A stretch of 64,000 nucleotides of DNA. It comes from Chitinophagaceae bacterium (GTDB lineage Bacteria; Bacteroidota; Bacteroidia; Chitinophagales; Chitinophagaceae). The stretch spans positions 1 to 64,000 of the forward strand of contig JADJTY010000014.1 of the NCBI GenBank assembly GCA_016710935.1, in the 5' to 3' direction. Made by a program: the position numbers and the translations under genes. The notes beneath the pieces are model-generated. The model worked only from the letters and a program-made list of their open reading frames with translations, was not told the origin of the DNA and searched no databases. Of this stretch, positions 29,276 through 38,995 are shown piece after piece; the stretch's first letter is position 1, and every line of letters begins with the position of its first letter.

Positions 29276-29929
29276 TTAATTTTTTTCGCTTGTTCCGGTT
29301 TTGTATAATTCCGAACCCATGGGCACCGCTTCCCCTTCTGTTACAATCCTGAATTTAAAAATCTCATTGGCTTTAAGTGCTTCTTTCACGTTTTTAAATA
29401 TCGGATACAGGGCTTCGCCGTCTCCTTTAACCAGAATCATTTCCTGCAGGTTACGCTGGTCTTCACCTTTGTAAGCGTTGGTTACACTGCGTATCCAGAA
29501 CGACAATTCATTATTGGTACTGTCTGTCGGTATCCCATCCATTAAAGTGGGTGGAATTTCCTGGGTGAGATTTAATGCTGATTTTAGTTTATTAACAGGC
29601 AGGCCAATGAATTCTGTCTTTTTAAGTTTATTTAATTCTGCGGTGGTTAACCCCAGGGCCCTTGTTGTATTAAAATCGTCGATGATCGCATTCTTCTTTG
29701 TTTCATCACCCAGCATTAAAAACACTTTACCTTCTTTTGTAAGTGTGATCAATATCGACTTTTCGGGAGCAGCTTTACTCGAAACCGAAGTGGGAGTTTT
29801 AACCGACAGCACTTCCGGTGGTTTTTGTTTTGTTGCCAATATAAAGAATGTCAACAGAAGAAAAGCCACATCACACATAGCTGTCATATCAACAACAGTG
29901 CTTTTCCGTGGTATTTTAACTTTTGGCAT
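29276..29929 (-). CDS. exbD: ExbD/TolR-family protein (first copy, longer)
   Basis: A short basic start is followed by the membrane helix and key Asp (TVVDMTAMCDVAFLLLTFFI). The periplasmic part is longer (217 aa) than in the other copies. It differs clearly from them, with AMCDVAFL in place of PMVDLGFL, so it is an old paralogue rather than a recent copy. It directly follows the ExbB gene (118 bp). Confidence 0.88.
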   Translation of the reverse strand: MPKVKIPRKSTVVDMTAMCDVAFLLLTFFILATKQKPPEVLSVKTPTSVSSKAAPEKSILITLTKEGKVFLMLGDETKKNAIIDDFNTTRALGLTTAELNKLKKTEFIGLPVNKLKSALNLTQEIPPTLMDGIPTDSTNNELSFWIRSVTNAYKGEDQRNLQEMILVKGDGEALYPIFKNVKEALKANEIFKFRIVTEGEAVPMGSELYKTGTSEKN

Positions 29930-30047
29930 ATTTGTCTGTTTTTAAAATTTTCTTTACTACTTCGCTAATTTATCCACCACAATTTCAATGAAGGTGGGAG
30001 CTATGTAGTACTTTAGTAAGATGCAAAACCTTCGTAAATCCATACAA

Positions 30048-30911
30048 TTATTTGTACAGAGATGCGAAAGTTTGCGTTAAAGTAAATCCAGATTCATCAA
30101 TGCCGTAGGTTATACCGTCAATTTTTGTAGTAAATATGTTATAGAACATAATGGCAAATGCTGATGTACCAATACCCAATGCAGTATTATAAAGTGCCTC
30201 AGAGATACCTACAGACAAGGCCTGTGCAGAAGCAGATCCACCACTGTCGGAACCCAATGTACCAAATGCACGGATCATACCAACCACCGTGCCTAACAGA
30301 CCGATCAATGTTGCCAGGGATGCAATACTGGAAAGGAATACGAGGTTTTTTTCCAACATGGGTAATTCCAGGGATGTGGCTTCTTCCACTTCCTTTTGAA
30401 TAGCCATCACTTTCTGGTCGGTGCTTAATTCTGTATTAGAGATCATTTCTTTGTAACGGTGCAAACCTGCTTTCATTACATTTCCTACAGATCCTTTTTG
30501 TTTGTCGCATTCTGCTAAAGCAGCATCTACATTTTTATTAGCCAACTGGTATTGCACTTTACGGATAAAGTCTGCATTGTTACCGGTACCGTTTGCTTTT
30601 GAGATCGTCATAAAACGCTCAATTACAAAAGTTAACATGGTTAAAAATGTACCGATCAGTACAGGTACGATAATACCACCCAAATACATTTTACTTAAAG
30701 CCGATTTGGGATCGTGACGCCCTGGCCAAAACCAGCCTTCATCACCTGGTACAACCGGTTGCCCAAAGCTTGCCGGATTTCCTAATACAAACCTCCAGAT
30801 ACAATAACCCGCAAGTAAACATAATACCGGAGCAATTAAGGAAATAATGTTACTTGATTTTTTTGCCTGAACTGAAGTTGTTGGTTTTACAGTTGCTGTA
30901 GTCTCTGCCAT
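30048..30911 (-). CDS. exbB: MotA/TolQ/ExbB proton channel protein
   Basis: Membrane helices are IISLIAPVLCLLAGYCIWRF, IIVPVLIGTFLTMLTFVIER, and a TolQ-type pair (LVFLSSIASLATLIGLLGTV; ALYNTALGIGTSAFAIMFYN) with LGTVVGMIRAF, the ExbB/MotA core motif. Length 287 aa is usual. It is the first gene of the cluster: ExbB forms the pentamer around ExbD dimers that drives TonB. The 287 bp upstream has AT-rich DNA but no box I could assign firmly. Confidence 0.92.
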   Translation of the reverse strand: MAETTATVKPTTSVQAKKSSNIISLIAPVLCLLAGYCIWRFVLGNPASFGQPVVPGDEGWFWPGRHDPKSALSKMYLGGIIVPVLIGTFLTMLTFVIERFMTISKANGTGNNADFIRKVQYQLANKNVDAALAECDKQKGSVGNVMKAGLHRYKEMISNTELSTDQKVMAIQKEVEEATSLELPMLEKNLVFLSSIASLATLIGLLGTVVGMIRAFGTLGSDSGGSASAQALSVGISEALYNTALGIGTSAFAIMFYNIFTTKIDGITYGIDESGFTLTQTFASLYK

Positions 30912-31197
30912 AAAATTCTAGTTTTTAGTTTTGTAAAAAGTTTGGTTTACGTTTAATGATGGGTAAGTTTTTTTCTTTTGATTTTTTAACTTGAACAACA
31001 TTATACACTTTCATATATAGAAACAAGATGCACAAGTTAAATAATTAATTGAAAGTTACAACCTACAAAAAATTTATTTTAGAAATATTTTTTTACGATG
31101 TTAAAATGGATTATTTACATAAAATTAATCTGGAAACCTTTCAAATATTAGAAAAAATCTAATTAAACAGGACGATAACTGCACAGGCAGGCTATTA

Positions 31198-32496
31198 CTA
31201 TTCGTACCTTAATGCCACAATTGGGTCTAATTTTGATGCCTTATAAGCCGGGTATAAACCGGCAGCAAGACCAACAAAGGAACATACAAATATGCCGGCA
31301 ATAACCCAGGCCCAGGGAACCACAAAACCAGTTTTTAATAGAATGGCCACCACATTACCGAGTAATACCCCGGCTATTATTCCGGCAACAGCACCCAGCA
31401 AACTGATCATAACCGACTCATACAAAAACTGCGCCCTGATATCTTTACTGGTTCCGCCCAGTGCTTTTATTAAACCAATTTCCTTGGTGCGTTCATTTAC
31501 TGCTACCAGCATAATATTCATTAAGCCAATAGCGGCTCCAATTAAAGTAATGAAGGCAATGCCAATGGTTCCTTTCTCCAGAAAGCCCAGGTTTTTAAGT
31601 AAAGTCTCAGCAATGCTGTCACTTTTATCTACATAAAAATTAATTTCATCTTTTACGTCCAGTTTTCTAATGGGCCTGAAAGTTCCTGTAGCTTCACCAA
31701 TAGCCGCATCCATCATTTTTAAATCGGGTACCATCACGCCAATATTAAACGATGAACTTTGTGAGGCATATAACCTACGTATATTATTATAAGAAGTGAT
31801 CACTATTTTACTGGTATTAAAAAATGCACTCGAACTCTTTTCTTCAAGTACCGCAATCACCCGGTAGGGAATATGATCAACACTGATCACTTTATCAACT
31901 GCTTTTGCAGGATTATCGGGATACAGCTTTTTTGCAGTACCACTACCCAGCATACAGATACTTCTTCCTGATTCAATTTCGGTTTCGGTAAAATTGCGGC
32001 CATAGGCAATGGCATAACCGTTCAGTTCCAGGTAATTTTCATCGCCGCCTATGATCCGCACATCAGGATTTGTTTTTTTCCGGTCGTTGTTACAAACCAC
32101 ATTCCTTGGCCCCATTAACGACAGTCCCACTTTAGCCGGAAACTGGTAACGTTTTTTAAATGCACGGGCCTCATCATAGGTAATCACTTTACCCATATTA
32201 CTCTTCTTTTCTCTTAAAGCAGATTTGCTGGTTTTAGTATTTTCCCGCTTTTGCCTGCCCCCGCCAATACGAATATTTCGGTCTTTAAACCGCATGTTGA
32301 ACGAATTGGCGCCCATGGTTGAAAAACTGGTGGTAAGGCTGTTGCTGGCTGCCTGTATGGAAGTGATGATCAGGATCAATGCAAAGATGCCCAATGCAAT
32401 AATGGCTACTGTTATAGCAGTTCGCAATTTATTGCCCGATATATTACGCCAGGAAAGTGCAACTGTATCTTTAAAAGTCATAATCGTGTTATTCAT
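31198..32496 (-). CDS. ABC transporter permease (MacB/FtsX family)
   Basis: An N-terminal helix (LRTAITVAIIALGIFALILI) is followed by a periplasmic MacB-PCD domain of about 230 residues and then three C-terminal helices (IGIAFITLIGAAIGLMNIML; VMISLLGAVAGIIAGVLLGN; VPWAWVIAGIFVCSFVGLAA). The phrase ERTKEIGLIKALGGTSKDI is the coupling motif of this family. Such permeases pair with a separate ATPase and often export peptides or lipoproteins, or pull on envelope components. No ATPase gene lies nearby. It follows nuoN by 60 bp on the same strand. Confidence 0.88.
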   Translation of the reverse strand: MNNTIMTFKDTVALSWRNISGNKLRTAITVAIIALGIFALILIITSIQAASNSLTTSFSTMGANSFNMRFKDRNIRIGGGRQKRENTKTSKSALREKKSNMGKVITYDEARAFKKRYQFPAKVGLSLMGPRNVVCNNDRKKTNPDVRIIGGDENYLELNGYAIAYGRNFTETEIESGRSICMLGSGTAKKLYPDNPAKAVDKVISVDHIPYRVIAVLEEKSSSAFFNTSKIVITSYNNIRRLYASQSSSFNIGVMVPDLKMMDAAIGEATGTFRPIRKLDVKDEINFYVDKSDSIAETLLKNLGFLEKGTIGIAFITLIGAAIGLMNIMLVAVNERTKEIGLIKALGGTSKDIRAQFLYESVMISLLGAVAGIIAGVLLGNVVAILLKTGFVVPWAWVIAGIFVCSFVGLAAGLYPAYKASKLDPIVALRYE

Positions 32497-32556
32497 CCTA
32501 AAGTTAACAACTGATCACAACTAAGACGAAAACTTTTTATAAACGGTGCCGGGGAA

Positions 32557-33951
32557 TTAAAAATATAACCAGTTCGTAAGAAAATGGGGGAACAATCCCA
32601 GGCCAATAATGAGTACAGCTGTAATAAGAAGCAGTATTTTAAAAGCCGGGGTAATATCTTCGGTAAGTATCACTGCATCTGCCGCCGCTTCTTTAAAGAA
32701 CATAGCCTGTATGATGCGGAAATAATAATAAGCACTGATGGCTGCACAAAGCACTGCAAAAATTACCAGCCAGATATGCTGACCGGTTTGTACGGCTGCC
32801 ATCAGCATAAAAAACTTACTCTGGAACCCGGCCGTTAAAGGAATACCGGTTAATGATAACAGAAATACCGTTGCAGTAACAGCCAACAAAGGCTGTTCTT
32901 TTCCAAGCCCGTTAAAACCCTCAATGGTATAATCTTTCATTTTAATTAAGATGGCAAAGATACCGATGCTTGCCAGGCTGTAAGCTGCAGCATACAGCAC
33001 CAAACCTTCTTTAGCCAGGTTATTTAATGCAAATAAAGCAAACAGCATAAAGCCTGCCTGTGCAATACTGGAATAGGCCAGCATACGTTTTACACTTTGC
33101 TGGAAAACTGCCGTGAGGTTCCCTATCAATAAAGTGGCTGCAATAAGAATTACAATAAGTGTCTGCCATTGCTGATGCATACTGCCGAAAGCATTTTCAA
33201 ATAAGCGTACAAAAGCAAAAAATGCTGCAGCCTTTACAATGGTTGCCATAAAGGATGTGAATACAGTTGGCGCACCATCATATACATCCGGTGTCCAGAA
33301 ATGAAATGGTGCAGCCGATACTTTAAACGACATGGATATTAATAATAACACCAGACCTATCGCAATCATAGGCGGCATGGGGGCGTTGCCCGAAATGATA
33401 TTATCAATATAGAATGATCCGGTTGCACTGCCGCCATACAAAAAGGCAATACCCAACAACATGATGCCGGTAGAAAAAGCGCCCATCAAAAAATATTTCA
33501 GCGCAGCTTCATTGCTTTTTAAATTTCTTTTGTCGCTGCCCGTTAAGATATACAAGGGGATTGAAACAATTTCGATACCGATGAAGAGCATTACCAGGGA
33601 ATTGAAGGTAGATATGATGGCCACCCCACATAAAATAAAGAATATCAGTGCAAAATATTCCGATACATTTTCGCCTACTTTTTCAATATCCCTTCCGCTT
33701 AATAAAAAGAAAAGTAAGGTACAGCCAAAGGCCACATTAATGAATGTAAGATTAAAACTGTTGAAATGCAGCATATCTTTTACATCAACCATAAAGAATG
33801 CAGTGCCCGAATTCATCTGCATGCAGTTGGCCACAAGTATACCTGCCAATCCAATAATTGCCAGGTATTTGGGTGTGGTCTTACTTTTAATAAAAGCACC
33901 GCCCAACATCATCATCACTCCCCAGATAGCTGTTAATATTATTGCGTTCAT
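32557..33951 (-). CDS. nuoN: NADH-quinone oxidoreductase subunit N
   Basis: A 464-aa membrane protein with about 13 helices. Family landmarks are SMSFKVSAAPFHFWTPDVYD and FFAFVRLFENA, and ALNNLAKEGLV near the discontinuous helices. It is one of three antiporter-like subunits of complex I (with M and L). Being last in transcription order after nuoM (36-bp gap) is usual. The gap holds a small palindrome of the CCCCTAAA/GGGG type. Confidence 0.93.
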   Translation of the reverse strand: MNAIILTAIWGVMMMLGGAFIKSKTTPKYLAIIGLAGILVANCMQMNSGTAFFMVDVKDMLHFNSFNLTFINVAFGCTLLFFLLSGRDIEKVGENVSEYFALIFFILCGVAIISTFNSLVMLFIGIEIVSIPLYILTGSDKRNLKSNEAALKYFLMGAFSTGIMLLGIAFLYGGSATGSFYIDNIISGNAPMPPMIAIGLVLLLISMSFKVSAAPFHFWTPDVYDGAPTVFTSFMATIVKAAAFFAFVRLFENAFGSMHQQWQTLIVILIAATLLIGNLTAVFQQSVKRMLAYSSIAQAGFMLFALFALNNLAKEGLVLYAAAYSLASIGIFAILIKMKDYTIEGFNGLGKEQPLLAVTATVFLLSLTGIPLTAGFQSKFFMLMAAVQTGQHIWLVIFAVLCAAISAYYYFRIIQAMFFKEAAADAVILTEDITPAFKILLLITAVLIIGLGLFPHFLTNWLYF

Positions 33952-33987
33952 ACCCCTGTCCCCTAAATGGGGGATTACCTTTTTATG

Positions 33988-35472
33988 TTATTTTAATCTT
34001 GTTATTATATTCAATACGGTATCTTTTGTTACATCGAAAAGCGGTTGCGGAAAAACACCAAAAAAGAAGATCATTACAACCAAAACAGTCAATACCAGTT
34101 TCTGATTAAAGGATATCTCCTGTATTTTTTCTGTTACCCCGTTGGCTTCACCGTAAAAAACTTTCTGGATCATGTTTAATGTATACACCGCCGCCAGGAT
34201 AATACTCAGTCCGGCTACAGCCGCATACCAGAAATTAAATGTAAACAATCCGCTGAACATCATAAACTCGCCTACAAATGCATTGGTTAACGGCAGGGCT
34301 ATATTTGCCAGTGCAATTACCACCAGGAAGATGGTTAAAACGGGTGCTTTGTGTGCAATACCACCCAACTCCGAAATTTTGCGGGTGCCGGTTTGTTTTT
34401 CGATCAGGTCAACCACTATCCACATGCCTATAATATTAATACCATGACTGAACATCTGTATCATTACGCCCTGCAAACCAATTTCGCTTTTTGTAAAAAT
34501 GGCCGCACACATTAAGCCTATGTGTGCAATGGAAGAATAAGCAACAAAACGTTTCAGGTCATCCTGTTTGATGGCTATTAAACTGGCGTATATCATGCCG
34601 ATTACGGAAAGACCAATCACTATATTGTCAAACCTGGTAACGGCATCGGGAAAAACAGGCAGTATCCAGCGGATGACTGCAAACACACCCATCTTAACCA
34701 TAATACCACTGAGTACCATGGTGGTTGACGTGGGTGCCTGTTCGTAGGTATCCGGCTGCCAGGTATGAAAAGGAAAGACCGGCATTTTTATAGCAAATGC
34801 AATAAAGAAAAGCCAGAAAAGCCAGTTTTTTTCTGCCGGAGAAAGCATGGCAGCATAAATTGCATTCATTGAAAATGAATGATCGGCATTTGCCGACGGA
34901 CCAGTATGCATATAGAGGTATATGATACCAACCAGCATTAATAATGAGCCGGTAAAAGTGTACACAAAGAATTTGAACGTTGCCTGAATTCTTCTTTCTC
35001 CGCCCCAGCGGCTGCATAAAAAGTAAGCAGGAATAACAGCCAGTTCCCAAAAGAAATAAAATACCAGCAGGTCCATGGCCGTAAACACACCCATCAAGCC
35101 GGATTGTGTTAAGAGCATTAAACCATAAAAGGCATTGGCACTTTTATAGCTTGTTCGATTGGTAGCAATAAATATTAGCGGGAATGCCACTGCGGTAAGT
35201 GCCGTAAGCATATGTCCCATACCATCAAGGCCCAAAGTAAAATTGCTGCCCAGGTACCTTAACCAGAAATAGCTTACGTTATTAAGGTAAAAATGTTTGG
35301 AATTATCTGCATAAACAATACTTACAATGGATATACCCAGTGTGATCAATGATGACAGGATCGCCCAGTTCTTTACCACATTTTCTTTACGTATCATAAA
35401 TGCTACCAGCCCCGCTAGCAGCGGAAACCAGATGAGCAACTCAGGAAATGTTATCCAAATATTTTGGTTCAT
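33988..35472 (-). CDS. nuoM: NADH-quinone oxidoreductase subunit M
   Basis: A 494-aa protein with about 14 helices, with the family blocks FFWELAVIPAYFLCSRWGG (conserved Glu) and FAIKMPVFPFHTWQPDTYEQ, then KRFVAYSSIAHIGLM. It is an antiporter-like proton-pumping subunit. The 91-bp space to nuoL upstream holds several inverted repeats (see the repeat entry). No sign of frameshift. Confidence 0.94.
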   Translation of the reverse strand: MNQNIWITFPELLIWFPLLAGLVAFMIRKENVVKNWAILSSLITLGISIVSIVYADNSKHFYLNNVSYFWLRYLGSNFTLGLDGMGHMLTALTAVAFPLIFIATNRTSYKSANAFYGLMLLTQSGLMGVFTAMDLLVFYFFWELAVIPAYFLCSRWGGERRIQATFKFFVYTFTGSLLMLVGIIYLYMHTGPSANADHSFSMNAIYAAMLSPAEKNWLFWLFFIAFAIKMPVFPFHTWQPDTYEQAPTSTTMVLSGIMVKMGVFAVIRWILPVFPDAVTRFDNIVIGLSVIGMIYASLIAIKQDDLKRFVAYSSIAHIGLMCAAIFTKSEIGLQGVMIQMFSHGINIIGMWIVVDLIEKQTGTRKISELGGIAHKAPVLTIFLVVIALANIALPLTNAFVGEFMMFSGLFTFNFWYAAVAGLSIILAAVYTLNMIQKVFYGEANGVTEKIQEISFNQKLVLTVLVVMIFFFGVFPQPLFDVTKDTVLNIITRLK

Positions 35473-35480
35473 ATCTATTT

Positions 35481-35567
35481 ATGCCGACTATACACCGTAT
35501 AGTCATATGTTTTTTCTGTCGGCATAATACCATCTAATTCCGATAAATATCGGGAAGATGGTATTAT
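35481..35567. repeat. Nested inverted repeats between nuoL and nuoM
   Basis: An outer ATGCCGAC (35481-35488)/GTCGGCAT (35518-35525) pair encloses a hairpin GACTATAC (35486-35493)/GTATAGTC (35497-35504). A second hairpin has a 12-bp perfect stem (35524-35535 with 35556-35567) and an inner CCGATA/TATCGG stem. It lies within an operon and lacks a T run on the minus strand, so an mRNA stability element or remnant repeat is more likely than a full terminator. Confidence 0.6.
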
Positions 35568-37468
35568 AAAAACAACTGAATAATAAAAAATAACAACATG
35601 CCCAGCACCATCATTAAAACATAGATCCCCACCTGACCCGATTGTAACAAACGGATCTGGCGGCTGCCATAGTTAACTGCTTTACCAACTCCATTCACAA
35701 AACCATCAATACCTTTCTTTTCAAAAATATTGTTGAAATATTTAGCCAGTGCCAATACAGGTTTTACAATGATCGTATCGTACAACTCATCCACATACCA
35801 TTTATTGGCAAGCACTTTCCCGAGCCCCGTCTCTTCTTTTTCAACCTTCTGATATTTGCTGAATTTGCTCCATGCAAAAACCAATGCTGCTAATGCCGCT
35901 GCAACAGAAACCCCCATCAACATATATTCTGTTGCATGAGAAAGATGATGCTTTTCTGTAAGTGCATTGCTTTGCGCAAACACCGGGGCTAAAAATGCTT
36001 CGAGTCTGTGTCCGCCATGCATAAAAACTTCGGGTATTCCTACCAAGCCACCAATAACTGATAAGATGGCAAGGATGATCAATGGAATTGTAATCGCTTT
36101 CGGGCTTTCGTGGAGATGATGTTCCTGCTCATGCGTGCCTCTGAATTTTCCAAGGAAGGTCATCGCATATAAACGGAACATATAAAATGCAGTCATGATC
36201 GCTCCTGCCACACCCACGCCCCAGAGCAAAGGATTTTTTGCAAACGCTGCTGCTAAAATTTCATCTTTAGAAAAGAAACCTGAGAAAGGCGGCATACCGG
36301 CAATAGCCAAACATGCAAGCAGGAAAGTTATGTGCGTAATGCTCATGTATTTTTTCAAGCCACCCATATTTCGAATATCCTGTTCACCACTCATGGCATG
36401 TATTACACTACCGGCACCCAGGAATAAAAGTGCTTTGAAGAAAGCATGTGTCATCACATGAAACACAGCGCCGGTATAAGCTCCAACACCAAGCGCTAAA
36501 AACATATACCCCAACTGGCTTACGGTTGAGTAAGCCAATACTTTTTTAATGTCATTTTGCTTTAACGCAATTGTAGCGGCAAGTATGGCAGTGGATAAAC
36601 CAACAATAGCAACCACACCCTGCGTAACCGGTGCCATGGTATATAAAATATTGCTGCGGGCGATCATGTAGATACCGGCGGTAACCATGGTAGCCGCATG
36701 TATCAAGGCACTCACCGGGGTTGGACCAGCCATCGCATCGGGTAACCAGGTGTACAAAGGAATTTGAGCACTCTTACCCATGGCACCAACAAATAATAAC
36801 ATGGTGATGCCGGTAATATCGGTTACAGTTAATGTAGAAACGTTTGCAAAAACCGTCTGATAATCGGCTGTGCCCAGTTTTGATATCAGCCAGAAAACAG
36901 CCAGTAAAAAACCAAGGTCACCAATGCGGTTCATGATGAAGGCTTTCTTTGCCGCAATGTTGTAATTGTTATTTTTAAACCAGAAACCAATCAATAAATA
37001 AGAACAAAGTCCCACTCCTTCCCAACCGATGAACATGATGACAAAGTTTGCACCCATTACCAGCAGCAACATGGAGAACACAAATAGATTTAAGTAAGCA
37101 AAATACTTTGCAAAATCTTTGGGTTCTTCATCATGCATGTAGGCTGTTGAATATACATGTATTAAAAAGCCAACTCCGGTAATTATTAATAAGAAGACAG
37201 CAGAAAGCGGGTCGATCTGAAAATCAAACCCTATTTTAAGTGCAGTAATATTTATAAAATCGAAATAATGAAAAGGCGCCGCAGGAACATTACCACTATT
37301 CAACTGCATAAAAACAAGCAGGCTGATCACAAATGAACCCAGCACAGTTCCGCTGCCGATGATACCAGCCATTGTTTTTGAAACCTGTTTTCTGCCCAAA
37401 CCATTGATAAGAAAGCCCAGCAATGGCAGTACAGGTATCAGCCAAACCAATTGAAAAATATTTCCCAT
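35564..37468 (-). CDS. nuoL: NADH-quinone oxidoreductase subunit L
   Basis: A 634-aa membrane protein. Family blocks are MFIGWEGVGLCSYLLIGFWF (conserved Glu), GAMGKSAQIPLYTWLPDAMA (conserved Lys), and GPTPVSALIHAATMVTAGIY. The long C-terminal lateral helix ends near the proton-pumping arm. It follows nuoK by 29 bp. Intact. Confidence 0.95.
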   Translation of the reverse strand: MGNIFQLVWLIPVLPLLGFLINGLGRKQVSKTMAGIIGSGTVLGSFVISLLVFMQLNSGNVPAAPFHYFDFINITALKIGFDFQIDPLSAVFLLIITGVGFLIHVYSTAYMHDEEPKDFAKYFAYLNLFVFSMLLLVMGANFVIMFIGWEGVGLCSYLLIGFWFKNNNYNIAAKKAFIMNRIGDLGFLLAVFWLISKLGTADYQTVFANVSTLTVTDITGITMLLFVGAMGKSAQIPLYTWLPDAMAGPTPVSALIHAATMVTAGIYMIARSNILYTMAPVTQGVVAIVGLSTAILAATIALKQNDIKKVLAYSTVSQLGYMFLALGVGAYTGAVFHVMTHAFFKALLFLGAGSVIHAMSGEQDIRNMGGLKKYMSITHITFLLACLAIAGMPPFSGFFSKDEILAAAFAKNPLLWGVGVAGAIMTAFYMFRLYAMTFLGKFRGTHEQEHHLHESPKAITIPLIILAILSVIGGLVGIPEVFMHGGHRLEAFLAPVFAQSNALTEKHHLSHATEYMLMGVSVAAALAALVFAWSKFSKYQKVEKEETGLGKVLANKWYVDELYDTIIVKPVLALAKYFNNIFEKKGIDGFVNGVGKAVNYGSRQIRLLQSGQVGIYVLMMVLGMLLFFIIQLFL

Positions 37469-37497
37469 AAGTCAAAAGTGTCCCGCTTTAGGCGGGA

Positions 37498-37830
37498 TTA
37501 ATTTTTAAGCCGGTTTAAGAAATTCACATCTACCGAATGCGTATTTCTGTAAAGCATTACAATGATCGCCAGTCCAACACTTACTTCTGCTGCTGCAACC
37601 ACCATAATAAAAAATACAAAGATCTGTGCATCGCTTACCACATTGGGGTTAGACTGCATTACCGCAGATGCCGCATGCATTTTTGAAAATGCTACCAGCA
37701 ATAAATTCACGGCATTCAGCATCAGCTCAATGCACATAAAAATAATGATGGAATTGCGGCGGGTAAGTACCCCCACGATCCCGGTGCAGAACAATGCAAC
37801 TGCCAACCCTATGTACCATTTAATTTCCAT
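37498..37830 (-). CDS. nuoK: NADH-quinone oxidoreductase subunit K
   Basis: A 110-aa protein with three helices and the family motifs RRNSIIIFMCIELMLNAVNL (buried Glu) and FFIMVVAAAEVSVGLAIIVM (second Glu). These carry protons in the membrane arm. It lies 5 bp after nuoJ. Confidence 0.95.
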   Translation of the reverse strand: MEIKWYIGLAVALFCTGIVGVLTRRNSIIIFMCIELMLNAVNLLLVAFSKMHAASAVMQSNPNVVSDAQIFVFFIMVVAAAEVSVGLAIIVMLYRNTHSVDVNFLNRLKN

Positions 37831-37835
37831 ATCAA

Positions 37836-38342
37836 TTAACTTCTTTCTTTTTTACCAATCACCACCGCTCCTATCATTGCACTTAAAAACAAAACCGAAC
37901 TGATCTCAAAAGGAAGCACATAATCTTTAAACAACACCATTCCCAGGTTCTTGATCAGGCCGCTGTTGCCTCCGCCCATCTGCACCAAACTGGTCGCCTG
38001 TGCTGTTTCTGAAAGGGCCGCAATTAAAACAAGGAACAAACAACCTCCCGATATCAACCCGGCAAACTGCAGCATCCGGTGTTTTTTGGGTTCCGATTCT
38101 GCATTTAAATTCATCAGCATCACCACAAATAAAAACAATACCATAATAGCCCCTGCGTACACAATAATATTTACGATAGCTAAAAACTGTGCATTCAATA
38201 AAATATAATGACCTGAGATGGCAAAGAATACTACAATGAGATATAATATGCTATGCACCGGGCTTTTACTGGCAACCACCATTACAGCACTGAACAAAGC
38301 CAAAGCTGCTAAACCCCAAAATAATATTTCTGTAATGCTCAT
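37836..38342 (-). CDS. nuoJ: NADH-quinone oxidoreductase subunit J
   Basis: The start is set at MSITEILFWGLAALALFSAV (38342) and not at the eight-codon longer alternative. The protein has five helices and the motif NIIVYAGAIMVLFLFVVMLM. It is followed closely by nuoK. The 44 bp upstream to nuoI hold a short palindrome CCGCCAACTGGCGG. Confidence 0.94.
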   Translation of the reverse strand: MSITEILFWGLAALALFSAVMVVASKSPVHSILYLIVVFFAISGHYILLNAQFLAIVNIIVYAGAIMVLFLFVVMLMNLNAESEPKKHRMLQFAGLISGGCLFLVLIAALSETAQATSLVQMGGGNSGLIKNLGMVLFKDYVLPFEISSVLFLSAMIGAVVIGKKERS

Positions 38343-38356
38343 AAGCCTTTTCCATC

Positions 38357-38372
38357 TCTCCGCCAACTGGCG
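38357..38372. repeat. Palindrome TCCGCCAACTGGCGGA, copy 1
   Basis: A near-perfect palindrome in the nuoI-nuoJ gap. A related copy lies at 38961-38977. Part of the short dispersed repeats scattered in this genome. Confidence 0.5.
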
Positions 38373-38386
38373 GAAGGGTGTTTTCG

Positions 38387-38941
38387 TTAATTAATATTTT
38401 CTTTCTTCGCCCTGTTGCCTAACGCTTTTTTATATGCCTCAGGATCTTCAATCGGGTGCGGTATCAATAATTCTTCTTTTTTATAAATAAACTGTTTGCG
38501 CTGGTAATCGGCCGGTGCAAAGGTTTCGCTTAAATAAATGGCATCTTTAGGGCAGGCTTCTTCGCACAAACCGCAGAAAATGCAACGCAGCATATTGATC
38601 TCGTATTTGGCTGCATATTTTTCTTCCCGGTATAAATTCTCTTCTCCTGTTTGTCTTTCCGCAGCTTCCATGGTAATGGCTTCCGCCGGACAGGCCACTG
38701 CACACAAACCACAGGCAGTACAGTTTTCACGCCCTTCTTCATCCCTGTTTAAAATATGCAGGCCACGAAAAACAGGACTGAATGGCCTCGTTTTTTCGGG
38801 ATAATTGATCGTCGGTTTCTTTTTAAAGATATGGCTGAATGTTATGAGCATACCCTTAAAAATTGCGACCAGGTAAAGACTCTCCAGGAAATTCATTTTC
38901 CGGCGATCTACCTGTTTTAATCTGTTTGTTAATGCTTGCAT
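38387..38941 (-). CDS. nuoI: NADH-quinone oxidoreductase subunit I (2 x 4Fe-4S ferredoxin)
   Basis: Two 4Fe-4S motifs are clear: CTACGLCAVACPAEAI and CIFCGLCEEACPKDAI, near residues 78-125. The N-terminus has an amphipathic anchor. It bridges the Fe-S chain between NuoG and NuoB. 184 aa. The upstream gap to nuoH (54 bp) has the palindrome CGCCAACTGGCG. Confidence 0.94.
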   Translation of the reverse strand: MQALTNRLKQVDRRKMNFLESLYLVAIFKGMLITFSHIFKKKPTINYPEKTRPFSPVFRGLHILNRDEEGRENCTACGLCAVACPAEAITMEAAERQTGEENLYREEKYAAKYEINMLRCIFCGLCEEACPKDAIYLSETFAPADYQRKQFIYKKEELLIPHPIEDPEAYKKALGNRAKKENIN

Positions 38942-38960
38942 ATTATTATTCGTCTTCGAC

Positions 38961-38977
38961 TTCCGCCAACTGGCGAA
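38961..38977. repeat. Palindrome CTTCCGCCAACTGGCGAAG, copy 2
   Basis: A near copy of the palindrome at 38357-38372 in the gap between nuoH and nuoI. Confidence 0.5.
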
Positions 38978-38995
38978 GTCAGTTCATTTTAAAAA

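Noticed and set aside
30911..31197. Hidden small gene or RNA in the exbB upstream gap
   Set aside because: The gap is AT-rich with no coding potential or clear structure beyond a weak ATTAGA/TCTAAT hairpin at 31147-31163.
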